Translations under genes and position numbers: made by a program
Notes under the pieces: model-generated
The model's input: the letters and a program-made list of their open reading frames with translations, nothing else
Told to the model about the DNA's origin: nothing
Database searches by the model: none
Source of the DNA: Chitinophaga pinensis
GTDB taxonomy: Bacteria > Bacteroidota > Bacteroidia > Chitinophagales > CAMDFR01
Direction of reading: 5' to 3'
Assembly: GCA_945860705.1 (NCBI GenBank)
Contig: CAMART010000007.1
Location: forward strand, 1 to 64,000
DNA length: 64,000 bases
In this document: positions 34,277 through 43,670 of the stretch, piece after piece
Numbering within the stretch: the first letter of the stretch is position 1
How the letters are laid out: every line of letters begins with the position of its first letter

Positions 34277-35818
34277 ATGCAGGAAAAAATACTCATTTTA
34301 GATTTCGGATCTCAATATACTCAATTAATAGCTAGGCGTGTAAGAGAACAAAATATATATTGTGAAATCCAACCATATTCTAAAGAAATACAATGGGATG
34401 ATACTATAAAAGGTGTAATATTATCAGGTAGTCCTTTTTCGGTAATGCAAGAAGACGCACTCGATATAGATGTGTTTTCTATTTTTGCAAAAAAACCAGT
34501 ATTGGCTATATGTTATGGTGCTCAGCTGATAGCTAAAAAATGTGGTGGTAAAGTAGAAAAAAGCGCTACCAGAGAATACGGTAGAGCTCATTTAGACATA
34601 TTAGTAGATAATGATAAGCTTTGTAAAGATATACCTCAGGGCTCACAAGTATGGATGTCTCATGGAGATACTATTACGGCTATCCCATCTGATTTTGAAC
34701 TAGTTGCAAAAACAGATTCAATACCTACTGCTATTTATCGTTCTAAATTAAGCGCCTTTTCACATGTAGTATATGCACTTCAGTTTCATCCAGAAGTATA
34801 CCATAGCACAGATGGTGCTACGATGCTCAAAAATTACTTAGTAGATATATGTGGATGTAAGTGTGATTGGACACCAGCATCGTTTGTAAAAGATACAGTT
34901 GAGAACTTAAAAAATCAATTGAAAGAAGATAAAGTAATACTTGGTTTATCTGGTGGTGTAGATTCATCTGTAGCAGCACTTTTGCTTCAAAAAGCTATAG
35001 GAAATAATCTTTATTGCATATTTGTAAATAATGGATTGCTCAGAAAGAACGAATATGAAGAGGTGATGAATACATATGAAGGTCTTGGACTTCAGGTAAA
35101 AGGAGTTGATGCTTCTGAATTATTTTTAGGAGAACTTGAGGGAGTGAGTGACCCAGAAAAGAAAAGAAAAATAATAGGTAAAATATTTATAGATGTATTT
35201 GAAGCAGAATCTAAAAAAATAGAAAATGCAAAATGGCTTGCTCAAGGTACGATATACCCAGATGTGATTGAGAGTGTGAGTGTACACGGTCCATCCGTCA
35301 CCATTAAATCACACCACAACGTAGGTGGACTTCCAGATAAATTAAACTTAAAGATAGTAGAACCTTTGCGTTATTTATTTAAAGACGAAGTAAGAAAAGC
35401 AGGAAAAGAAATAGGTTTGCCAGCAAATATTTTAAATAGGCATCCTTTTCCAGGACCAGGATTAGCAATAAGAATACTTGGAGATATCACTAAAGATAAA
35501 GTGAAAATATTGCAAGAGGCCGATGCCATTTTTATTACTAATTTAAAAGAAAGTGGCTACTATGATATAGTATGGCAAAGCGGTGTAATACTTCTTCCTG
35601 TACAAAGTGTTGGAGTGATGGGTGACGAACGAACATACGAAAATGCTGTAGCGCTCAGATGTGTACAAAGTACTGATGGTATGACTGCAGATTGGAGTGA
35701 TTTGCCACATAGTTTATTAGCAAAAGTCTCTAATGAGATAATCAATAATGTACGAGGCATAAATAGAGTGGTTTATGATATCAGTAGTAAGCCACCTGCT
35801 ACTATAGAATGGGAATAA
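34277..35818 (+). CDS. guaA: GMP synthase (glutamine-hydrolysing)
   Basis: 513 residues; converts XMP to GMP. The N-terminal class I glutamine amidotransferase domain has the nucleophile in [15 protein letters not shown] (about 77) and the His/Glu pair in [10 protein letters not shown] (about 168). The ATP-pyrophosphatase domain has [16 protein letters not shown] (P-loop, about 223). The C-terminal dimerisation domain ([14 protein letters not shown], about 390) ends in PPATIEWE. The length is normal. A likely promoter sits directly before the start. Confidence 0.97.
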   Translation: MQEKILILDFGSQYTQLIARRVREQNIYCEIQPYSKEIQWDDTIKGVILSGSPFSVMQEDALDIDVFSIFAKKPVLAICYGAQLIAKKCGGKVEKSATREYGRAHLDILVDNDKLCKDIPQGSQVWMSHGDTITAIPSDFELVAKTDSIPTAIYRSKLSAFSHVVYALQFHPEVYHSTDGATMLKNYLVDICGCKCDWTPASFVKDTVENLKNQLKEDKVILGLSGGVDSSVAALLLQKAIGNNLYCIFVNNGLLRKNEYEEVMNTYEGLGLQVKGVDASELFLGELEGVSDPEKKRKIIGKIFIDVFEAESKKIENAKWLAQGTIYPDVIESVSVHGPSVTIKSHHNVGGLPDKLNLKIVEPLRYLFKDEVRKAGKEIGLPANILNRHPFPGPGLAIRILGDITKDKVKILQEADAIFITNLKESGYYDIVWQSGVILLPVQSVGVMGDERTYENAVALRCVQSTDGMTADWSDLPHSLLAKVSNEIINNVRGINRVVYDISSKPPATIEWE

Positions 35819-35873
35819 TATTTTTTGGACTACTATTTGCTATCGTAATTAATATCAACATACAAAATTTAAT

Positions 35874-37262
35874 ATGAAGTTTTTTACACTTATTTTTTTA
35901 ATTCTATTTACTACTTTTTCTGCTTCTGCACAAAGAGATAGAAATCTATATAACTCTCCAGATGTAATAAAATTTGAAACAACAGACTCTATTCCTTCTA
36001 TGAAAGTTAAGGACAAAGAATCTGAAAATATTAATACAAAAACTGATAAAGTAAAAGACGCTATAGAATCTATCCCTACTGATAATATTCCAGAATTAGA
36101 TACTCAGATAATAAGAAAAGAAGTATATAGAGTTGCACTTATTTTACCATTCAATGCAGGAGCAGGATGGGGTTCTATGAATAAAGCAATCTCTATGATC
36201 AGAGATAGTAGTGCTAAAAAAGGAAATATTCCAAGAGAAACAAAAATATCAATCGAGTTTTATAATGGTATAAGAATAGCTATAGCAGAGGCATCAAGAG
36301 CAAAAGTAAAAATAGAGTTTTATGCTTATGATGATTTGAAAAATGAAGAACAGGTTAAAAAGCTTTTGGCAGATTCTATCATGAAAACAATGGATATCAT
36401 CATAGGACCAGCTCATACACAAAATGCTATACTTGTCGCAGACTTTTGTAAGAAAAATAAGATTTATAATTTCTCACCTTTATCTCCTTCTATATATATT
36501 GCCACATCAAATCCTTATCATTTTAAACTCAACCCATCTATCGAAATGCTTTGCAAATCGATGGTAAATCATCTAGTAGAAAAATATGAATATGGTAGTG
36601 TGCTTGTGCTAGGTAGAGCTACAGAAGATGATAGGCATTATGCTTCTATTGTATATGATTATGTACAAGAATTAAACAAAACACTTCCAATAGATAAACA
36701 ACTATTTTGTGATACACTTATAAGCGGAAATGCTTCAAATAAAAAATCGCTTTCATCGATGTATACTGGAAATCACAATATTGTTATTTGTCCATCATTT
36801 AATGAAGGATTTATAAGCAGTTCTTGTGGAAGAATATCGAGTGGTTCAAATGTATCTTTTTACGGAATGCCTACATGGCTAGACTACGATGCTGTAAACT
36901 ATAATGGAATGAATGGTGCTCGTCCTTTTATTCTAAAAGTAAGCTATGCAGATACAAGCCAAGCAGAGGATAAAGCATTTGTAAAAAATTTTAGAGAAAA
37001 TCATGGATTCCCTGCAGAAGACAATACATTGCTTGGATATGATATTATGAAATTTACTATATACGCATTAGAAAATTTTGGACTTAGTATGAAAGATCAT
37101 GTAGAAGAAATGTATTATGAAGGTTTATTTACTAAATTCAAATTTCAACCTGTAAAATATATTAAAGAAGACAAAGAATTGCCATTTGATTTATATGAAA
37201 ACAATCAAGTGAATTATCCTCAATTTGAAAATTTCGAATTGACAGCTCCAGATGATAATTAA
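35874..37262 (+). CDS. exported periplasmic-binding-fold (type 1) protein
   Basis: 462 residues with a signal peptide (FLILFTTFSASAQ). After a low-complexity linker (about 20-85) comes a type-1 periplasmic-binding/LpoA-like fold: RVALILPFNAGAG (about 88), FYNGIRIAIAEA (about 126), MDIIIGPAHTQNAILVADFC (about 170), INFSPLSPS-like core, FHFKLNPS. Relatives that follow guaA in Bacteroidota often carry LysM repeats; I see none here. It may act in amino-acid uptake or in activating cell-wall synthases; this cannot be decided from sequence. Confidence 0.7.
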   Translation: MKFFTLIFLILFTTFSASAQRDRNLYNSPDVIKFETTDSIPSMKVKDKESENINTKTDKVKDAIESIPTDNIPELDTQIIRKEVYRVALILPFNAGAGWGSMNKAISMIRDSSAKKGNIPRETKISIEFYNGIRIAIAEASRAKVKIEFYAYDDLKNEEQVKKLLADSIMKTMDIIIGPAHTQNAILVADFCKKNKIYNFSPLSPSIYIATSNPYHFKLNPSIEMLCKSMVNHLVEKYEYGSVLVLGRATEDDRHYASIVYDYVQELNKTLPIDKQLFCDTLISGNASNKKSLSSMYTGNHNIVICPSFNEGFISSSCGRISSGSNVSFYGMPTWLDYDAVNYNGMNGARPFILKVSYADTSQAEDKAFVKNFRENHGFPAEDNTLLGYDIMKFTIYALENFGLSMKDHVEEMYYEGLFTKFKFQPVKYIKEDKELPFDLYENNQVNYPQFENFELTAPDDN

Positions 37263-37326
37263 CATTTCTTAGATTTAACTTAAAGTAATATTATTTTTAT
37301 TTGCATTAAAATTTAAAAATAACATC

Positions 37327-37800
37327 ATGAAAAAAAATACGATTCTAGTTTGTTTTATTTTATCAATTATCGCTATTACATATTCTTGTACCAAAGTAGA
37401 AAAACCTACTACGTTTAGTTTTAAAGCAGATGGAACTGATATAGTAGTAGATTCTACTTATGCTAGACTTTATACCTATACTGGCTCATCAGTAGCTAGA
37501 AGACAGCTTGAAATTATAGCTTATAGCAATGGCAAACAAGTAATAGAAATTCAAGCCTTACCAAAAACAGGTTCTCAGCAAGCAGTGATAGATTGTTTTA
37601 TTACTTATTTTGTAAATGGAGGATACAATTCCTCTGATGTATATGTTGCTGCACTAGGAGGGGTTAATTTTACAGTTTGCGATACAGCTTCAAATCTAAT
37701 TCAAGGTACTTTTAGTATAGAAGATGCGGTAAATTCAGATTCTATGTCTAGAGTAATAACTCAAGGTAAAATATATATAGAGAAAATAGAGAAACAATAA
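37327..37800 (+). CDS. putative lipoprotein of unknown function
   Basis: 157 residues with a lipoprotein signal (MKKNTILVCFILSIIAITYS-C, cleavage before Cys21). The mature part is a beta-rich domain (TTFSFKADGTDIVVDSTYAR) with no family I recognise. It is probably anchored in the outer membrane or its periplasmic face. It converges with the lipoprotein gene at 37803 with only 2 nt between stops. Confidence 0.7.
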   Translation: MKKNTILVCFILSIIAITYSCTKVEKPTTFSFKADGTDIVVDSTYARLYTYTGSSVARRQLEIIAYSNGKQVIEIQALPKTGSQQAVIDCFITYFVNGGYNSSDVYVAALGGVNFTVCDTASNLIQGTFSIEDAVNSDSMSRVITQGKIYIEKIEKQ

Positions 37801-37802
37801 GA

Positions 37803-38351
37803 TTATCTTACGTTTCTTAGAAAGTCATTTTCGAAATCACCCACTCTAAAAATTTTGCTAAGTGTTTTGTTTCTAGGATTTACATCATCAATACTGGATA
37901 TATTTTCTTCCAGACCTCTATCCCAGCTTTTTGGTATAAATATACTATCAGCTTTTATCAGTTCTAAATTACCGTAATAAGTAAAATCATTTATAATAAC
38001 AGATTTCTTTTTGTTATCTTTTGTGGTGGTGTTTTCAAAATTATTAAAAATACAATGTTCTATCACATATTCAGAACCGCTGATATTGAGTATTCCATCA
38101 CTTTTAATAGCTAAATCTTTCCAAATAAATTTCTCTATTTTGCTACTATCCTCTATTACTCTCACTTGATGTTTTCCATGCGATACACTTATCTCTATTG
38201 AGTTTTTTGGTGCTAAAATAAAGGTCTCCTCGTCTAAAAACACAGATAATTTATAGTTGGATGGATTGTCTATCACTACATCATGACTCATTAAAAAGCA
38301 AGATGATAAAAATAAACACAATACAATAACACTTAATGAAAGTATTCTCAT
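37803..38351 (-). CDS. putative lipoprotein of unknown function
   Basis: 182 residues with a lipoprotein signal (LSVIVLCLFLSSC). The mature N-terminal part (VIDNPSNYKLSVFLDEETFI, then LAPKNSIEISVSHGKHQVRV) has a PEGA/S-layer-like beta motif, often seen in envelope proteins. The C-terminal part is unknown. It starts 21 nt after purC and may be cotranscribed with it. Confidence 0.65.
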   Translation of the reverse strand: MRILSLSVIVLCLFLSSCFLMSHDVVIDNPSNYKLSVFLDEETFILAPKNSIEISVSHGKHQVRVIEDSSKIEKFIWKDLAIKSDGILNISGSEYVIEHCIFNNFENTTTKDNKKKSVIINDFTYYGNLELIKADSIFIPKSWDRGLEENISSIDDVNPRNKTLSKIFRVGDFENDFLRNVR

Positions 38352-38372
38352 CTAGCTAAGATAATGAAAAAA

Positions 38373-39341
38373 TTAAAGAGATGATAAGATATTCTCTTCT
38401 ATAGTTTCTTGTATGTGGTTGTAATCCCTTTTAGTAAAGGGTTTTCCAGTCACTTTTTCATAAAGTTCTATATATCTATTGGAGATATTTTCTACCACTT
38501 CATCTGTCATTTCGGGTACTTGTTGCCCTTCTTTACCCATAAAATTATTTGCAATGAGCCATTCTCTTACAAACTCTTTACTGAGGTGTTTTTGAGCATT
38601 ACCATTTTTTTGATTTTCCTCATAAGTATCTGCATAAAAATATCTAGAAGAGTCGGGAGTATGTATTTCATCTATTAAAATAACCTCATCATTATAAATT
38701 CCAAACTCATATTTAGTATCCACTAAAATCAAATCTCTATCTTTTGCTATTTGAGTACCTCTTTCAAATAATTGATACGTATATTTTTCCATTGTTTCAT
38801 ATACGTCTTTTGGCACTATGTTTTTAGATAGTATATCTTCTCTGCTGATATCTTCATCATGTCCTTCATCTGCTTTAGTAGCCGGAGTGATGATAGGAGA
38901 GGGCAGTCTATCATTTTCTTTCAATCCTTCTGGCAATGCTACTCCACAAAGACTTCTCAATCCAGAGGAATAGGTGCGCCATGCATGTCCAGTCAAATAA
39001 GCTCGTATCACCATTTCTACACGTATAGGGTCACATTTTTTGCCAATAGCTACATTTGGATCTGGAGTACTCAATAGCCAATTGGGGCATATTTCTTTAG
39101 TAGCTTCTAGAAAAGTAGCTGCTATTTGATTGAGTACTTGACCTTTGTATGGTATTGGTCTTGGAAGTACTACATCAAAAGCCGAGATTCTATCAGAGGC
39201 AATCATAATTAGTTTATCTTGTACTGTATATACATCTCTTACTTTCCCTTTGTAATAGCTGTCAAATTTAAGTTTTTTGAAATCTGTTTTAACAAGTCCG
39301 AGCATAATAGTAGATATTTCTTGCAAAGCTAATCTAGTCAT
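38373..39341 (-). CDS. purC: phosphoribosylaminoimidazole-succinocarboxamide synthase
   Basis: 322 residues; the SAICAR synthetase step of purine synthesis (CAIR plus aspartate). Motifs are [20 protein letters not shown] (about 29), [19 protein letters not shown] (about 50), [19 protein letters not shown] (about 104) and [15 protein letters not shown] (about 208). The length fits the longer eukaryote-like PurC group common in this phylum. A start at the internal ATG (MLGLVKTD, 39305) is also possible. Confidence 0.94.
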   Translation of the reverse strand: MTRLALQEISTIMLGLVKTDFKKLKFDSYYKGKVRDVYTVQDKLIMIASDRISAFDVVLPRPIPYKGQVLNQIAATFLEATKEICPNWLLSTPDPNVAIGKKCDPIRVEMVIRAYLTGHAWRTYSSGLRSLCGVALPEGLKENDRLPSPIITPATKADEGHDEDISREDILSKNIVPKDVYETMEKYTYQLFERGTQIAKDRDLILVDTKYEFGIYNDEVILIDEIHTPDSSRYFYADTYEENQKNGNAQKHLSKEFVREWLIANNFMGKEGQQVPEMTDEVVENISNRYIELYEKVTGKPFTKRDYNHIQETIEENILSSL

Positions 39342-39380
39342 TTACTATTGTAAGATATTTTTTTCAACTTAAAGTTGACA

Positions 39381-39893
39381 CTATAAGCCAAAAGAAATTG
39401 GAGCTTCTATTTTTGAGAATACAGATTCGGAGTAGGGTATTTGCCATTTTGTTAAATGACCAAGTTTTGTAGAATGTACATTGAAAACGAGGATGTTTTT
39501 TTCTAATAAATCAGCATCTATTTTACTTTTAAAATCAGCTAATGTGGTAGTTTCTATTTGATTATTTAATTCATAACTTATCAAGAATCTATCAAATAAA
39601 TTCGTTTGATATTTAGTAGCAATTTCTCTTAATAGTGCAACTGTTTTATCTATAGAGCATCCACTTACTCCACTAGCTTTTTCATCAGCTACAAAAATGA
39701 TGAATCTATTATGTAGTATAGTTGAGTAACCTTTTACTTTAGCTCCGTGTGAGCTCCAGTTGGTATAAAAATTTGTAAGTAGTTCTTTTATTTCACAGGT
39801 TTCTTTTTCATCAAAAACTTTACTGCTAGTATATATCCACACTTTACTTTCTTTATCAAAAGTGCTCAATTCATTATTTAAAATATTAGTCAT
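39381..39893 (-). CDS. conserved Bacteroidota protein of unknown function
   Basis: 170 residues, no signal peptide or membrane segment. The pattern WIYTSSKVFDEKE, FYTNWSSHGAKVKG, FIIFVADEKASGVSGCSID then KTVALLREI is that of a conserved protein often mislabelled as an ABC transporter ATPase; it has no Walker motifs. The Cys in SGCSID looks conserved and could be functional. It overlaps the upstream lipoprotein gene by 8 nt, so translation is coupled. Confidence 0.7.
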   Translation of the reverse strand: MTNILNNELSTFDKESKVWIYTSSKVFDEKETCEIKELLTNFYTNWSSHGAKVKGYSTILHNRFIIFVADEKASGVSGCSIDKTVALLREIATKYQTNLFDRFLISYELNNQIETTTLADFKSKIDADLLEKNILVFNVHSTKLGHLTKWQIPYSESVFSKIEAPISFGL

Positions 39894-40569
39894 CTGAATA
39901 TGATTTAATGTTTACTAATTCTGCTCCACCAGCTTTTATACTATCAAGTAACTCATAGAATGCTTTTTGGTCTGCACCACCAAAATCAATATTTACTCGA
40001 GCAGTATCAGTAGGAGAAACAAAATTTATTGAATGTATAAAGGTTGACTTAGCTAGATTGTGTTCTTCATCTGTAGGATTGAGCCATTTGTATGCCCAAT
40101 GTTCTATAGGCAATGTGTTTATTTTGTTTTTAGCTATCAAATCTATCTCTGCCTTATGCCATACAAAAGGAGCTACACTTACAAAAAAATTAGGTGAGTA
40201 TTCAGTTATCACTTTGTCATAGCTTAGTGATTTGTATGATATATGAAAATCTTTCAATTGCATTTTTGCATCCTTTTCATCTTTTTTAATACATGCATCC
40301 CATCTTTTATACGAACTTATATCATTATATGTTTTTTCACCTCTTGGTGCATTTTTGAATAGCTCACCAATAAATATAAGATTACTGTCCTTCTCTAGTT
40401 TAGCATTCAACTTTATAATACTAGAATCATAGTATATCTGATATCTATCATGTTCATTTTGTATGAGTTGTTTTACTTCATCTTTACTTACTTTTTTTGC
40501 TTTATCTGTTGAACAAGATAAAATAGATAATAGTAAAGCTATATATATAGAAAGAGTCATTTTTTTCAT
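39886..40569 (-). CDS. putative lipoprotein of unknown function
   Basis: 227 residues with a lipoprotein signal (MKKMTLSIYIALLLSILSC). The mature part is charged, with no known motif; the middle contains AEIDLIAKNKINTLPIEHWA and the end VNIDFGGADQKAFYELLDSI. It belongs to a tight minus-strand set (membrane protein, this gene, the SGCSID protein, purC, lipoprotein). Confidence 0.65.
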   Translation of the reverse strand: MKKMTLSIYIALLLSILSCSTDKAKKVSKDEVKQLIQNEHDRYQIYYDSSIIKLNAKLEKDSNLIFIGELFKNAPRGEKTYNDISSYKRWDACIKKDEKDAKMQLKDFHISYKSLSYDKVITEYSPNFFVSVAPFVWHKAEIDLIAKNKINTLPIEHWAYKWLNPTDEEHNLAKSTFIHSINFVSPTDTARVNIDFGGADQKAFYELLDSIKAGGAELVNIKSYSDD

Positions 40570-40576
40570 GTTCTAA

Positions 40577-41206
40577 TCAATTTGATTTGATATATTTTTT
40601 TTGCCAAATAAAAATTAATGGAATAAGAATAATGCTTGGTCCAATCCATTTTATAATACTTGGTATATATGGAATATCATTTACTACAATAAAAGCGGTA
40701 AGCGCTGTTATATAGCTTCCAATCATTCTACCAATATGAGATTTTAGAAAATAGTTAGGTTCATATTTTTTTGTAATGAAAACATACATTTCTCTACAAG
40801 CCAATAAAAATGACAATAAACCAAAAAAAGCATAGATTAGATTTTGATGAATAATGCTATAAGTAACTAAAGCTAATCCAAATAGTGCCATAGTTCCACT
40901 GAGTATCCAATCATACAACATAGCATCTTTTTGTATAGTAAATATTTTTACTTTTAAATGTCTTCTGCCTGTGATAGCAAGGTATATAGAAAATATACCT
41001 ATGGTAAATAAAAATAAATTTGGACGAAAATAGGCAAGTACTAAAGAGCATATAGCATTGATGATCATACTTATAAAAAATAAGAAACCGATTTTTTTAT
41101 GTGTTATATCAGCTTTTCTAATTATCATAATAATAGTACCTAGAATCAGTCCTGTAGCACCAAATACGATATGAATTACTAATAATATATTAAAAAGGGT
41201 TTCCAA
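40577..41206 (-). CDS. integral membrane protein, DUF2306-like
   Basis: 209 residues with six to seven hydrophobic helices. The pattern (LLVIHIVFGATGLILGTIIM, ADITHKKIGFLFFISMI, SHIGRMIGSYITALTAFIVV) fits small DUF2306-like membrane proteins with conserved His residues in helices 1, 2 and 6, possibly haem or metal ligands. The function is unknown. It is 7 nt upstream of the lipoprotein gene and 27 nt after the Fe-S protein gene, on the same strand. Confidence 0.65.
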   Translation of the reverse strand: METLFNILLVIHIVFGATGLILGTIIMIIRKADITHKKIGFLFFISMIINAICSLVLAYFRPNLFLFTIGIFSIYLAITGRRHLKVKIFTIQKDAMLYDWILSGTMALFGLALVTYSIIHQNLIYAFFGLLSFLLACREMYVFITKKYEPNYFLKSHIGRMIGSYITALTAFIVVNDIPYIPSIIKWIGPSIILIPLIFIWQKKYIKSN

Positions 41207-41233
41207 TAGAAATTAAGATTACTTTGTTAAATA

Positions 41234-42031
41234 TTACAAAATGCTTTCCAATCCTTGACCGTGAGCAATAAGCTCTGCTAAATCAAACACTTTTACATCT
41301 TGTTGCTTACCTTTGCTGGTAATACCATCGCTCATCATAGTCATACAAAACGGACAACTACTAGCAATGATATCTGGATTTACTTCGAGTGCTTGTTCAG
41401 TTCTCACTGTATTGATACGTGCATCGCCTGGCTCATCTTCTTTAAACATCTGAGCACCACCAGCACCACAGCACATTCCATTTTTTTTGCTCTTTTTCAT
41501 TTCTACCAATTCTGCATCAAGTATAGCTAATACTTCTCTTGGTGCTTCATATACATCATTGGCTCTTCCCATATAGCACGAATCATGGAAAGTAATACGT
41601 TTGCCTTTGAAACTACCACCACCTGCTATAGTTATTTTACCAGCATCTATTAGTTCTTGTAAATACTGAGAATGGTGCACTACTTCATAGTTGCCACCCA
41701 ATTCTGGATATTCATTTTTGAGTATATTAAAACAATGCGGACAAGTAGTCACGATTCTTTTTACTTCGTATGCATTGAGTATTTCTATATTAGTATGTGC
41801 TGCCATTTGATAAGCAAACTCATTTCCAGCTCTTTTTGCTGGATCACCTGTACAACCTTCCTCTTTGCCCAATACAGCAAAATTGATTTTCAAGTGTTGA
41901 AGTATCTTGGTAAATGCTCGAGTGATTTTTATAGCTCGTGCATCAAAACTTCCTGCACATCCTACCCAAAATAAAATCTCTGGTTTTTCTCCGTTTGCAG
42001 TCATTTCTGCAAGTGTTTTTATCTTTTCCAT
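41234..42031 (-). CDS. (Fe-S)-binding protein, HdrB/GlcF-like (CCG domains)
   Basis: 265 residues with two cysteine-rich CCG domains: the first has CPHCFN (about 100) and a preceding WVGCAGS (about 22), the second TFHDSCYMGRAND, GMCCGAGGAQMF and SSCPFCMTMM (about 150-240). This architecture holds a [4Fe-4S] cluster, possibly non-cubane, in heterodisulfide-reductase B-like and glycolate-oxidase F-like subunits. Its partner is the membrane ferredoxin protein at 42235. The two probably form an electron-transfer complex; the donor and acceptor are unknown. Confidence 0.85.
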   Translation of the reverse strand: MEKIKTLAEMTANGEKPEILFWVGCAGSFDARAIKITRAFTKILQHLKINFAVLGKEEGCTGDPAKRAGNEFAYQMAAHTNIEILNAYEVKRIVTTCPHCFNILKNEYPELGGNYEVVHHSQYLQELIDAGKITIAGGGSFKGKRITFHDSCYMGRANDVYEAPREVLAILDAELVEMKKSKKNGMCCGAGGAQMFKEDEPGDARINTVRTEQALEVNPDIIASSCPFCMTMMSDGITSKGKQQDVKVFDLAELIAHGQGLESIL

Positions 42032-42085
42032 ACTTATTATTAATTAGCAAATTACTCTATTAGCAGATTTATTTATGTTTTATTT

Positions 42086-42175
42086 TAATTTTCAATTACC
42101 AAATTACAATTTTCAAATTACAATTTTCAAATTACAATTTTCAATTATCAAATTCCAATTTTCAAATTATTATAT
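42086..42175. repeat. AT-rich tandem repeat, 14-nt unit
   Basis: Three exact copies of AAATTACAATTTTC run from 42101 to 42142, flanked by degenerate copies. The array lies between the two iron-sulfur genes. Similar non-identical filler (CAATTTTCAAATT, TTCAACATTCAAAA) occurs in several other gaps of the window. Confidence 0.8.
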
Positions 42176-42213
42176 TTTCAAATTTTCAAATCATTTTTTT
42201 ACTCACAACTCAA

Positions 42214-42229
42214 TCACGCCAAGGCGTGA
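42214..42229. repeat. 16-nt palindromic repeat, copy 2 (perfect)
   Basis: TCACGCCAAGGCGTGA: perfect 7-bp arms around AA. It lies directly after the AT-rich tandem array, 6 nt from the end of the downstream gene at 42235. It has no tRNA-like flanks, unlike the other two copies. Confidence 0.75.
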
Positions 42230-42234
42230 CAAAT

Positions 42235-43569
42235 TTAGTTCTCTTCCCATTTCAATCTGTCTTGTTGTGAAAACTGCCATGGCGCACTATTGTTTTCAAT
42301 ATTTGCAAACATACCGTTCCACTCATCAGGAGAATTACTTTCTTCTAGTATCAAATGTCTACGTAGTTCCATGATAATATCCAACGGATTGATCAATACT
42401 GGACATTCTTGCACACATGCATTACAAGTTGTACAAGCACGCAGTTCTTCTACACTGATATAGTCGAGAAGCGATCTTGAATCATCTACAAATTTACCAG
42501 CATTAGCATCTATATTTCTTCCTACTTCTTCCAATCTATCTCTAGTATCCATCATTATTTTTCGAGGAGAAAGTTTTTTACCAGTTTGGTTAGCGGGGCA
42601 TGCGCTCGTACACCTTCCGCACTCAGTGCATGTATATGCATCTAGTAAACTTTTTTGGCTCAGATCAAAAACATCTTTAGCGCCAAATTTGACAGGTGCA
42701 GCATCAGCTTCAGCAGGAGCTACAAATGCAGTGTCTGGATTCATCATTATTTTTATTTCCTTAGTTACAGCTTCTAGATTGCTGAGTTGTCCTTTAGGAG
42801 TGAGTTTTGCTAAATAAGTATTTGGAAATGCTAGAAGTATATGCAAATGTTTTGAATGCGGCAAATACAACATAAAACCAAATACACCAATGATATGACC
42901 CCACCAGCCAAGTCTTTTCCAAATTTCTAAAACAGTATTAGGAAGATTTTGAAACATAGGCGCTAAAAATCCACTTACTAAAAATCCATATCCATGTCCA
43001 TTTTCATTCATATACATAGCTTGGTCTGCTATATTCATAGAAAAAATACAAGTGATTAAATAGATTTCAAATATCAAAATCAAGTTCGCATCTTTAGTTG
43101 GCCATCCTATCATTTCAGGCTTAGTAAAACGTGGGAGTTTCAATAAATTTCTTCTAGATAAAAAGGCAATAGTAGCGATAAATGCAAGTACAGAGCCTAT
43201 TTCAATAAATGATATAGTAGTTGTATAGATGAAATTGAAAATACTATTTTCATGAAAAGTATGATATAGGATTCTATGAGAGCGAAATGCACCGTCCATA
43301 AATATTTCTATCAACTCTATTTGTGTAATCACAAATGCAATATATAAGCATAAATGCAATAGTGCAGGTATCATGTTTTGAAACATCTTTTGCTGACCAA
43401 AAGCAATCAATAACATGTTTTTTATTCGTTCACCTGTATTGTCATCACTTTTTGATTCCCTCCCTAGCTTTATATTTTGATATATTTTTTTAGCTTTTTT
43501 AAATGCTAAATAAAATGTACCTATCATTAATATATTGAAAGTAGCTATTTGTAATATTTTAAACACCAT
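42235..43569 (-). CDS. membrane-anchored [4Fe-4S] ferredoxin protein (HdrC/NarI-like)
   Basis: 444 residues. The N-terminal half has about five or six hydrophobic helices with several His residues (possible haem ligands, NarI/HdrE-like), e.g. MIPALLHLCLYIAFVITQIE. The C-terminal half has two ferredoxin motifs, CTECGRCTSACPANQTG (about 315) and CTTCNACVQECPVLINP (about 380). It likely moves electrons between the quinone pool and the HdrB-like partner encoded just downstream at 41234. Confidence 0.85.
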   Translation of the reverse strand: MVFKILQIATFNILMIGTFYLAFKKAKKIYQNIKLGRESKSDDNTGERIKNMLLIAFGQQKMFQNMIPALLHLCLYIAFVITQIELIEIFMDGAFRSHRILYHTFHENSIFNFIYTTTISFIEIGSVLAFIATIAFLSRRNLLKLPRFTKPEMIGWPTKDANLILIFEIYLITCIFSMNIADQAMYMNENGHGYGFLVSGFLAPMFQNLPNTVLEIWKRLGWWGHIIGVFGFMLYLPHSKHLHILLAFPNTYLAKLTPKGQLSNLEAVTKEIKIMMNPDTAFVAPAEADAAPVKFGAKDVFDLSQKSLLDAYTCTECGRCTSACPANQTGKKLSPRKIMMDTRDRLEEVGRNIDANAGKFVDDSRSLLDYISVEELRACTTCNACVQECPVLINPLDIIMELRRHLILEESNSPDEWNGMFANIENNSAPWQFSQQDRLKWEEN

Positions 43570-43670
43570 ACAATTATATTTAATAGTTTATACACACAAA
43601 AATACTTGAAAAATGATGAATCAATATATTTTTTAATAACTATATTTATGTTTAAATATATGTCGAAATA

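Noticed and set aside
36000-36090. LysM domain in the protein after guaA
   Set aside because: The region is a charged low-complexity linker without the LysM pattern, although relatives at this position often have LysM.
42086-42175. CRISPR array
   Set aside because: The 14-nt units are directly tandem with no spacers of unique sequence, and no cas genes are in the window.
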